Assembly: GCA_026770025.1 (NCBI GenBank)
Contig: JAMXDE010000014.1
Span: forward strand, 1,889,828-1,953,827
DNA length: 64,000 bases
Direction: 5' to 3'
DNA from: Craspedostauros australis
Lineage: Eukaryota; Bacillariophyta; Bacillariophyceae; Mastogloiales; Achnanthaceae
How positions within the stretch are numbered: the stretch's first letter is position 1; every line of letters begins with the position of its first letter. Below the pieces are notes generated by a model that was given only the letters and a program-made list of their open reading frames with translations, ran no database searches and had not been told where the DNA came from. Positions 45,037 through 54,404 of the stretch are shown in pieces. A program made the translations under genes and the position numbers.

Positions 45037-45576
45037 TGTTGGCAAGTTTCGCAAACGGATACCTTGCGATTGTGGAAGATGGTGTTGTTGTTTGGTGCTG
45101 ATTCTCTCTACTATTTCATTATGTTGCTACTCCAATCCTCTTGGTGTACTCTGTTTCTTTGACCGATGCTCTTGGCACATCTGTTTGATGGTCCGACTAT
45201 GAGTTGGTATGCAAGCTACTCTCTTGCTCTTGCTCATGTTCTCTCTCTCTCTCTCTCTCTCTTTGTATTGCATGTTCACACCATGCAATATTCCGTATTC
45301 GATGCGTACTCCGCATTTCACTATCTACAGGCTCACTACTCCATGAGCAATTGCCAATGCATCCACACTGTATTCCTCCTTGCATATTTATGATCTTGAT
45401 GTCCCTTGGTCATCAAATCTTTGCCTTCTTGATCTGATGTGGAGACAGATGTCAATGTGGTGACACAATGACATCTTGTTGATGTCAGCTGTCGGATTCC
45501 ATGGTCTTTGTCATTCCACATTCCATCGATGATGTGATGGGTCAGCAAGGGTATCGTCATTTGAGGTTTAGTTGGG
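45037..45576 (-). repeat. 5' LTR of the copia element
   Basis: About 540 bases, starting TGTTGGCAAGT on the plus strand as the other LTR does; contains a CT microsatellite at about 45240-45262 that the other copy lacks. The expected terminal CA has become GG or similar, so the right edge is approximate. No clear tRNA primer site could be read next to it. Confidence 0.6.
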
Positions 45577-46619
45577 AAGTATATCAATCCAGACTTGATA
45601 TCACATGTTTTGTTGATGGATGGACGAACGATGTTCCTGATACTCTCAGAAACCGTTGTTTACAGATTTCCTCCAGAAATTCTGTTCGTTTTCGTGTGTT
45701 CCATTTCGTGATGTGATTTTGGCAATTCACAGTTCACTATTGACACGAATGTAGTTGTACCGTCTGTACATGAGTAGAAGATAATAACAGGTGAACGATG
45801 CACATACACGAATGTACATCTCGACACAGGTGTCAATGATATGTCTACAAGCACATTGGTGTGACAGGGATGGATGGATGGGCGTTTGTTGAATGCCAAG
45901 TATGGCACAGCTGAGTATGAGAGGGTAGGGGACTGTTGTGTTGAAGTATATTTGTTGTTGGGGATTGTTTGTTGGCATGGCTTGGGTTCTTGGCATGGCA
46001 TGCTTCTTCTTTCACTCTTGATCCCACTGCTGCATGAGCTACACAATTGCTCCACGGATGAAGCTGAGTTGGAAGGGCAGGAGGGAGGAGGCAGTGTCGA
46101 TTGGTGGTCTTGTCAGCGATTTTCTGAATGGTTGTGTTCAGAGTAGAGCTTGGATTGCCACGCACAAGAAACCAACGCTCCTCCTCGTTGCCAACAACGC
46201 GAGTACGCCACGTATCAAAGTACTCAATTATTGGCATTATTGTCCGTATTTTTGAACAGTGGCTGCTGTTTGGGCAGAAATCAACAAGAAGAGACAAGAA
46301 TCATGCATTGATTGGCACGCACAAGATACAAAAAGAGAGAGATCCGGACAGTCAATCAATAATTTTTGTTCAGATTGGGCAAAAACGCGAAAACCAATGT
46401 TGGTACCATGAGGAAACAAACAGTTTGACGAAACAGTGTGGGCGACAGGAAAGGAAGAAAGCGAATCGTGACGTCACATGGGCATTGGAAAGACCCTAAT
46501 CCTCACGAAAGTGACTGTCTCCATTGTGACCAGACCAGTCTCTATTGCGGGGCTCCCCCTGGCATTGAGTCATCCTGGTGTGTCTCAGTACCCAAGTTCT
46601 GGGGCCACTCGAACCCCTC
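45577..46619. other. Unique sequence between copia element and arm 2
   Basis: No coding region recognised; frames are short. Arm 2 similarity begins sharply at about 46620. Confidence 0.5.
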
Positions 46620-46994
46620 CAATGCATGATAGCCACAGGGTACTTGTTGGTGTTCGCCAACTCTGTCATTGATCTTCCTGAATGGTCCTACCAGTCGAAG
46701 AATCTCATCTCCGACGATGCCACAGAAGAGAAGTCTGCGTTGTTCTCAGAACGTGTTTGCTTCCTTTCTTCCTTGTTGTCTGCGCGCATTTTCGTGATGG
46801 GTGGCAACAGAAGGATCCAAACCAGAACCCGAGAGGGAGTGCGATCAACAGAAGGAGACCCCCATGCGACCAAGACAACACACAACTCCATACTCGAGCA
46901 CATCAACAACAGACATCGAATTGCAACGCATACTACTATTCATCACGCAGTGTATGGTACGTACTCATACGAATACAAGCCATTGAAGACACAC

Positions 46995-47094
46995 CATTGA
47001 TATCTCTGCCTCGTAGTAGATAGCTCAGACCACACATTTCCTCGACAGCCAATCCAACGCCAAAAGACCACCAACCATCAACCATCCTCTCAAC
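46995..47094 (+). promoter_or_regulatory. Conserved 5' leader of ankyrin gene C with CCAAT
   Basis: Nearly identical to the leader of gene A (CATTGATATC for CATCGATATC and few other changes), with the same CCAAT position. Confidence 0.4.
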
Positions 47095-48036
47095 ATGCCG
47101 AATGTTACGAACGAACAACTCGTTGATGCTGCCGTCGCAGGTGACATGTCGGTGTTGAAGGAGTGGAAGAAGCAGAACGAGACGCAGAATGAAGGAGTTG
47201 ATGTCAACATGGTTACAGGCGGCTTTGGTTCCACTCCCCTCCATGTGGCATGCTCCAACGGCCAGCTGGAGTGTGTGAAGTACCTCATCAAATCATGTGA
47301 GGCGAACATCAACTGCCAAAACATCGATGGTGCCACTCCCCTTCATTTGGCATGCTACAACGGCCACCTGGGGTGTGTGAAGTACCTCATTGAATCATGT
47401 GAGGCAAACATCAACTGCAAAACCAACGATGGTTCCACTCCCCTTCATGTGGCATGCCTCAACGGCCACCTGGAGTGTGTCAAGTACCTCACCGAATCAG
47501 GTGGAGCGAACATCAACTGCCAAAGCAATCATGGTTCCACTCCCCTTCATTACGCATGCCACGGCGGCCACCTGGAGTGTGTGAAGTACCTCATTAAATC
47601 ATGTGAGGCGAACATCAACTGCCAAAGCAACAATGGTTCCACTCCCCTTCATTGGGCATGCCACAGCGGCCAGCTGGAGTGCGTGAAGTACCTCATCAAA
47701 TCAGGTGAGGCGAACATCAACTGCCAAGACAGCGATGGTGACACTCCCCTTCATTGGGCATGCATTAATGGCCACCTGGAGTGTGTGAAGTACCTCGCCG
47801 AATCAGGTGGAGCGAACATCACCTGCCAAAACAACAATGGTGACACTCCCCTTCATTGGGCATGCCACAACGGCAAGCTGGAGTATATCGAGTCCCTCAT
47901 TAGAGGACTTTCGCCTTCAGTTCACCCACAACTGCAACAACGCTGGCAACAATACGAGCAAGAGAATGAACACAAACACAGTAGCCACAAGAGGACCAAC
48001 ATCAGCATTGGAGAAGACCGCCTCAGATCTTTCTAA
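47095..48036 (+). CDS. Ankyrin repeat protein C (truncated ANK-BTB fusion)
   Basis: 313 residues with about eight 34-residue ankyrin repeats of the same consensus. Compared with A, several repeats begin with different caps (KSCEAN, ESGGAN), and the Gln-rich region is shorter: the polyGln run is missing and WQQYEQENEHKHSSHKR follows directly, so the HQLKRKKQ basic stretch is lost. Ends RLRSF at TAA (48034-48036), the same position as in A and B; the frame continues beyond with DTIFLCGQGD. Ankyrin repeats mediate protein binding; no partner can be inferred. Confidence 0.76.
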   Translation: MPNVTNEQLVDAAVAGDMSVLKEWKKQNETQNEGVDVNMVTGGFGSTPLHVACSNGQLECVKYLIKSCEANINCQNIDGATPLHLACYNGHLGCVKYLIESCEANINCKTNDGSTPLHVACLNGHLECVKYLTESGGANINCQSNHGSTPLHYACHGGHLECVKYLIKSCEANINCQSNNGSTPLHWACHSGQLECVKYLIKSGEANINCQDSDGDTPLHWACINGHLECVKYLAESGGANITCQNNNGDTPLHWACHNGKLEYIESLIRGLSPSVHPQLQQRWQQYEQENEHKHSSHKRTNISIGEDRLRSF

Positions 48037-48340
48037 ACTGGGAACAGGACAGACACCATCTTCTTGTGTGGACAAGGCGACGAACAGCAACTAACCAAGG
48101 CAACTGCTGAAGTCCTCATGATCACCGTCCCACCCATTGAGACACTGATCGACAAAGGAATCCAACATCAGCACACGAATGATGACACCGAAGACGGCGC
48201 GGCTCCATCCAAACAACCATCCCTCTTCCCAACCTTCAACCAAACCATGTCCGATACGTCCTCCAATGCATCTACGCAGGCGAGATATCCTTCAATGACA
48301 GCGCTCATGACGACACTGATGATGATGACGCAAACCAGCG
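48037..48340 (+). pseudogene. BTB-like fragment of copy C, 3' half deleted
   Basis: In frame with the ankyrin part after its TAA: TIFLCGQGDEQQ, EVLMITVPPIETLIDKGIQH, then a one-base loss as in copy A. Sequence follows A to GACGCAAACCAGC (about 48338) and then jumps to sequence equivalent to 26262 in arm 1, so the second half of the BTB segment and all following unique sequence is deleted. Confidence 0.7.
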
Positions 48341-51300
48341 TCTCTTCATGCAACGCAACTCTGTTCGATGATGGTGATGGCAATGGCGACCACTCCAACG
48401 GCGCCGCTTCCCTTCACATTGATACCATCAATGCAAACACCAACGCAAACACAAACAGTCAGACAAGATGATGAGGCATCAACATCCAAGAGGAACTGCG
48501 GGAAGGCTCACCAGTTGCTCCGCACCTTGACCCACTCGTCGTACGACTACGAGTATTACTATGGAACCTTCCATGAGTACGATCTACTCTGGGAGTTGTC
48601 ACAGCAAAGCGTCCAGCCTGATACTCTGTTCGAACCTTCGTGCGGTCATGAGGCCATGACGATCGAAGTTGCTGGAAGAGGACGGTGTCAGACTGATAGC
48701 GGAGAAGCACACAGAGACCAAGCAACCGCAACAGGCCAACACGAAATCGAAGGCGAGCGAGCCCACAAGCGTCGCCAAAGAGGCCAAAGCAGCTGCACAT
48801 TCAGGTGGTTGTGCGAGTGTCAGCACAGATACACCAAGCAGTGCCAATAGAAGTACAGCAAAAGATGCGAAAGCTTCGGCTGTGAAACGATCACATGTGA
48901 AGAGTCTGGAGATGCTCGACATGCAAGCTCATGAGATGTCATTCAGCTCCCTTGATCCCAGCAAGTTCAACGACAACAAATCGATGCCGGCGCCAAACAC
49001 CCCAGGTGGACTCAGCTTCGCCACAGCCCCAGCACTTGGCGCAACCCGCGAACGGAGCAGCCAAGACAAGACGAAGCTTTCCCAGAGTCGGAGACGCAGG
49101 CCAAGGACACACACGAATTCCAACGGAACGACCAGCAGCGCCAAATCGAGGAGCAAGAGTTTGAAATCCTTGGAATTTTCGAAGGACGGACACAACATGC
49201 CAGGCACAACATACACATCAGACACATCAGGCGCATTGAGCGCAGCCAGCACCCCGGCTCCACCTCGAGTTGCGACAACGGAGACGTCACGCAGCAAGAG
49301 CCTGGAGTCACTGTCCAATCTGCCAAGTCTCTACGACGACGACAGCGTCGACGTTGCGACAAGTGCTGCCGTAACGAACGGTGGGAGATGCTCTGTGGCC
49401 CCTGTCACGCCTGGAGGTCGGAGCGCGGCATCTACACCAGCCCCCTTCAGCCACACACATGAATAGAGACAACAATCTTCATTGTTGAACAAGCACAGGT
49501 CGACGTTGGAAAACGTCCTCAAAGCCAAACGATCGTCATTACGCGAAGTGTCGTCAACCAATCCTGGCAAATCGAAGCAACGACCATCTCTCGAATGTCG
49601 ACCATCGCAATTGGCCGATCTTGCCTTGACTGAAGCATCTGCAAAGGCGCCATCATCGCCATCATCATCATCGCCGTCGCCACTGTCATCATCATCACGG
49701 TCCAAATCCAAACTCGATCTTCAACAGTTCGAACGCGAACACAAACATGGAGGCGTCTCGGCCACACACCTCAAGCCTCATCCAGTCCTGGAACCTTGAG
49801 TCTTGGAATCGAATTGAAATCGAGCAAGAAGGAACAGGTGACTCCTTCTCACAACAGATCCGCACGCAGTTCGTTGCGCCCAAGTGAAGACTCAAAGCAA
49901 CGACGTTCACGCGAATGAAGCACGGGTGCTCTGCGCGATGCGATCAAGGAAAGGATCTCCAAGGTGCTTGGCAATGGGCCCCGACATCACCACTCCAGCA
50001 AAACATCAGGTGTGTCATCACCATTGATATTACCATCGATATCACCATCGATATCACCGTCGCCACGACATCGGCGGAGAAGCGCACAGCACACCAGTGG
50101 CAAGCCGCACGCGACATCGCCAAGATCAAAGAGTGTGGAGCATTCGCCATCATTGCGTCATCGTCGCGACGGAGCAATTCACACTTCCTCCTCTGGAAGA
50201 AGCCGCCGCTCGCCATCGTCGCGGAGTCGTCGAAGCCCATCCGATCGCGGCCGCAGAAGAACTGCGCAAGTATCGATGGACTCATCGCCATCATCACGAC
50301 GCCAACGAACATGTGGCAGTTCGGATGATGCGAACGCAGCCTCGCGTTCACGCCAATCCAACTCAAATGCGCACTCCACCGGTACTGGTTTGCACCAACG
50401 CAAGGGCTCACCTTCCCGAACGCATGCCCGGGGAAGTTCGCGAAGACCAAATCAACGTGGCCATAGCCAATCGACACCATGTGGCGAAGATCAGCGAAGG
50501 AAGTCCTCCCATGAACGATCACCATCGGCGCGACAACGAAGTAGGTCAAGAGGATATCGAAATTAGAGTATCGAACGGCACATCAATGAGAGAGATGAGA
50601 ATGGACGGCATTGCAAACAACAACATGGCCAACAACAGCATGGCAACAAACGTTCGTCATCACGCGGGGCCCTTCAATCAAATCGTCGTGGACGAAGCAG
50701 ATCGTCAACTCGCGATGCTGCTGTCTACCATGAGAAGATGTCTGGCACAAAGCCACTGCAACTCACACCAATGAAGGCTGTCAGGAACAAGATCGCGTCT
50801 CAGTACCGCGATCACTTGACGAATGGTACCAAAACTCTCACCCTGTGATGCATCACGACACGATGGGATGGAATGAGATGGAGGGGCCGCTCCATATTCG
50901 TATCATACTGCTTGAGATGTGGTAGATCCATGTCCCTGCATGTAATACACCTACGAATAAACTGTACTTCTCTACGTATGTTTGCAATATTACCGCATGA
51001 ACTACATCTGCTTGTGCAATAGAACACTGTGATGAAGTCACCGGATGTTTCAAGAGATTGAAGGGCTGGATACTGCTCCCATGCTGCCTCTGCCTTGTCT
51101 GCAACTTGTCTGGTCCGCTCTCTACAATACATACCCACACAGGGATGTTGCCGATGTCATTCATGAGCAGATTGAACGTCCGTGGTTCCATCTACGCCCC
51201 GCCATCAACATCGTTGTTGGTTCATTGCGCAGACAAAGGACGCAAGGCAGCACCATTTTCACAAGCCGTGCGGTCGTCGCAGTGCGGTCGTCACCATGCC

Positions 51301-51716
51301 ATCGGATTCGCACACAGAGCAATCTACTCCAAGTTACACACTGCCAAGCCGATTCAAAGCTACATTGCCAAAATGCCAGCCGATCCAAGTTTGTGGAAGA
51401 GACGATCTACAAAGAGCACATGGCGAACAAGGCAGAGGGAAATGATGGGAAACCGCGAGGGGCATGGTTGTTGCACGGTTCCATCGACCGTCCCGTATCA
51501 CGCTATTGTCCTCATCTCACCATGAGTTGCACTCCCACCATTGTGCCAAAACTGCAGTCGAGACCCTCGCCAAGTCCCAGGAGGAGTGATCACTCGCCGT
51601 TGAAGCAACAAATGCCAGGGTCACCATCCATTCCAATCTTCGAAGCGATCAGTGCCAGCGTGGCGGAAAGCCAAGAATTGACGAGCCAGCGCAGTCCAAG
51701 CATCCCGAGAGCTTGA
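48341..51716 (+). pseudogene. Ser/Arg-rich gene with SRSKSLE repeats, copy 2 (broken)
   Basis: Counterpart of 26259-29533. The first long frame, about 48669-49465, covers the SRSKSLE region intact where copy 1 has a stop (TKLSQSRRRRPRTHTNSNGT), but ends at TAG 49463-49465 where copy 1 reads AAG (HEKRQQ). A frameshift near 49770 follows. It shares TGA (49916-49918) and TAG (50564-50566) with copy 1. The RS region is MLGNGPRHHHSSKTSGV, RSRRSPSSRSRRSPSDRG and RQRSRSRGYRN. The last part (51045-51716) is one open frame of 223 residues with EETIYKEHMANKAEGN, PRGAWLLHGSIDRP and SPSPRRSDHSPL. Function unknown; nuclear RNA-related role is only suggested by RS dipeptides. Confidence 0.5.
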
Positions 51717-51918
51717 CGAGCAACAGAAGAAACCAACCAACCAACAACAACCCCATGCAGAGTGCGAGTGCCGTATTGCGGATCATGGTTGACACAGAGA
51801 TCCATTTTGGTACAAGAAGCACACAGTCAGCGATCCATGGCCCATGCGCACAGTATACCCACATGTCCTCCTTTGTGGTGCTCCCAACTTCGTTGATGAG
51901 GCGGATGTTCCTGTCCAT
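51649..51918 (-). CDS. Conserved minus-strand open frame, copy 2
   Basis: Matches 29488-29796 with protein-level similarity (NIRLINEVGSTTKEDMWVYC, AHGPWIADCVLLV). No ATG-started gene model is convincing; a second minus frame (51783-52214) overlaps it. Possibly an old gene remnant. Confidence 0.22.
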   Translation of the reverse strand: MDRNIRLINEVGSTTKEDMWVYCAHGPWIADCVLLVPKWISVSTMIRNTALALCMGLLLVGWFLLLLVKLSGCLDCAGSSILGFPPRWH

Positions 51919-52761
51919 CGCCTCGGTTGAGCATCGATGCTCTGGAAGTCACGAGCCAAGACAGCGGCGCTTCTGCCTATGGATAGAACACGCATGGTAT
52001 TGTATGTTGGTGGTATGTGCGGCAGGAACAGTGGAGGCGGCACAGTATCACTCCGCCTGATGCTTGCTGAACGTGTCAACTCATCCCAATGCGCAATGTG
52101 ATGTTGGTTTGATGTTGGGGATTCTTGTTGCCTGTGCGGATGGTGATGGTTGCAATGCGGTGGGATGGCAACCAGCCAAGTCCCAATGAGATGTGTCGCA
52201 ACCAACAGAGGCAACCAACAAAGGCAGTCACATTGGTGGCTTCATCGGTGGCTTCATGGTTGTTCGAGGCATTGGCTCACACCTCAAGTTGGTGCTTGCG
52301 ATGGCAGGCGGACGAGGGTCAGCGGTCTTGCAGATGCCACGATGACGCAAGCAAGCGTGGTTCATGGTGCACATGGTGGTGGCGGCGGTGGTGGCGACGA
52401 TGACAGCTGTCTGTGTTTCCGAAGACTTTCACGTTGTTTGCTTCGGATTGGTGTTGCGTTGATTGTGGCCAAACGAGAACTCTGTTGTGATGCTTCTTTC
52501 TTGTTGTTGGTCGCACGCATTTTCGTGATGGATGGGAACAGAAAGATCCAAGCCACACGAACCAGACGCGTTTGATCAAGAGGAGACAAACACAGGCAAA
52601 CAGAAGGAGGAGACCATGCGAACAAGACAACAACACACACATCACTCAACCCCATACTCAACCGCGTGAACAACAGACATCGAATTGCCACTCATCCTAC
52701 TATTCATCACACAGCGTATGGTACTCATACTCATACTAATACAAGCTGTTGCATACACCAC

Positions 52762-52863
52762 CATCGATATCTCTTCCATAGGCAGCTCCGACCACAGACA
52801 TCCTCGACAGCCAATCCAACGTCGATCGTCCATCCACCATCGACCATCCACCATCCTCTCAAA
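52762..52863 (+). promoter_or_regulatory. 5' leader of ankyrin gene D, more diverged
   Basis: Shares CATCGATATCTCT and CCTCGACAGCCAATCCAACG with the other leaders, but the block after it is rearranged (CATCCACC repeats before the ATG). Confidence 0.35.
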
Positions 52864-53412
52864 ATGCCGAGTGTTACCAACCAACAACTCATTGATGCTG
52901 CCAAGGCAGGTGACTTGTCAGTGTTGAAGGAGTGGAAGAAGCAGAACAAGACGCAGAATGAAGGAAATGGTGTCGACAATGTCACAGACTGGAATGGTCG
53001 CACTCCCCTTCATTGGGCATGCTACAACGGCCACCTGGAGTGTGTCAAGTACCTCATTGAATCATGTGAAGCGAACGCCAACTGCCAAAGCAACAATGAT
53101 TTCACTCCCCTTCATTGGGCATGCATGTACAACCGCCTGGAGTGTGTGAAGTACCTCATTGAATCATGTGAGGCGAACATCAACTGCCAAAACAACGATG
53201 GTTTCACTCCCCTTCATTGGGCATGCTACAACGGCCACCTGGAGTGCGTGGAGTACCTCACCAAATCAGGTGGAGCGAACATCAACTGCCAAAACAACAA
53301 TGGTTCCACTCCCCTTCATTGGGCATGCCGCAACGGCAAGCTGGAGTGTATCGAGTCCCTCATTAGAGGACTTTCGCCTTCAGTTCACCCACAACTGCAG
53401 CAACGCTTATAA
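52864..53412 (+). CDS. Ankyrin repeat protein D, short (182 residues)
   Basis: Begins MPSVTNQQLIDAAKAGDLSV and has about four or five 34-residue ankyrin repeats with the family consensus. The frame ends at TAA (53410-53412) in QLQQRL-stop, where copies A and B read CAA, so the Gln-rich and basic region is outside the reading frame. ATG at 52864 aligns with the starts of the other copies; the open frame further upstream is leader. Probably a degenerating copy, though a short ankyrin protein is possible. Confidence 0.65.
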   Translation: MPSVTNQQLIDAAKAGDLSVLKEWKKQNKTQNEGNGVDNVTDWNGRTPLHWACYNGHLECVKYLIESCEANANCQSNNDFTPLHWACMYNRLECVKYLIESCEANINCQNNDGFTPLHWACYNGHLECVEYLTKSGGANINCQNNNGSTPLHWACRNGKLECIESLIRGLSPSVHPQLQQRL

Positions 53413-54404
53413 CAAAACGAGCAAGAGAATGAACAACAACAACAACAGTCGAGACACCAGTTGAAGCGGAAGAAGCAAGATAATGAACACAAACACAGCA
53501 GCCACAAGAGGACCAAAATCAACATTGAAGAAGACAGCTCAGATCCTTCCAAACCGAGAACAGGGCAGGCACCATCTTCTTGTGTGGACAGGGTGATCAA
53601 AAACAACCAATCAAGACAAACGCCGAAGCCCTTATGATCGCTGCCCCATCCATTGAGACACTGATCGACAAGGGAATCCAACATCACCACACGAATGATG
53701 GCACTGACGACGGTGCAGCCCCCATCCAAACAACCATCCCTCTTCCCAACCTTCAACCAAAACACGTCCGATACATCCTCCAATGCATCTACACAGGCGA
53801 GAAATCCTTCAATGACAGCGCTCGTGACAACGCCGCCACACACATCGGCGCTCACTCCAACTCTCACCACGATACAAATGCCTCTCACCAGCCAACTCCC
53901 ATCCTCACTGGACAGGATGATCTGCACTAGCTGATCCTTGTGGCCAACGAGTTTGGCTTCAGGTGACTCAAGCTTGTTCTTGAAGCGGAGTTGGCCCACA
54001 AATATCTCACAGAGGATACCATGATAGATGCGGTGATATTCGCCGATCAACACAACTGCTTGGTGTTGTAGGATGCAGCAATGAGAATGGCAGCTGAAAG
54101 TGAGAAGGATATGTTCACTCATCTAGATTTAAGCAAACTGATTCTACAACCCCAACTGATGACGGAGATCCAGGTGTTTTGCGGTGGAAGAACAGAGAGC
54201 GCTAGTATTGATGATGAGTACAACCACCTGTCCATGATGGACCTGTACAAGGTTGTTGATGAGGATGAGGGTACAGCACAAGTGGATTCATACATGGATT
54301 GGGCGACATTGGTGGGCTTCGTGCGCTCCATGAGAACCAGCTCTATGAGAACCAATTGATCCGAAGTGATTGTGGCGGACGGCACTGCCGAGGAAGAGGA
54401 GTGA
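53413..54404 (+). pseudogene. Gln-rich linker and BTB half of copy D
   Basis: Continues after the TAA with the Gln-rich and HQLKRKKQ regions, then a one-base deletion near 53540. Importantly the junction reads SFQTENRAGTIFLCGQGD with CAA at 53550-53552, the position that is TAA in A, B and C. The BTB part keeps EALMIAAPSIETLIDKGIQH and IPLPNLQPKHVRYILQ, then has the same stops as copy B (TAG 53928, TGA 53964, TAG 54069, TGA 54357). From 53694 on it is nearly identical to copy B. Confidence 0.78.

Larger units (their letters stand above)
37991..45576 (-). mobile_element. Degenerate Ty1/copia LTR retrotransposon
   Basis: About 7.6 kb, transcribed leftward. Direct LTR-like repeats lie at 37991-38535 and 45037-45576; between them is a Gag-Pol frame in the copia order Gag, protease, integrase, reverse transcriptase, RNase H. 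Both LTRs start TGTTGGCAAGT and share GTGGTGACACAATGACATC at matching offsets (38417 and 45457), but are clearly diverged, so the insertion is old. The left LTR ends ...TTGCA with a purine-rich stretch just inside it (minus strand GGATCGATGGAGG). The outer flanks (GTGCT and AAGTA) do not match, so no target-site duplication can be shown. Five in-frame stops and a frameshift mark it as dead. Confidence 0.88.
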
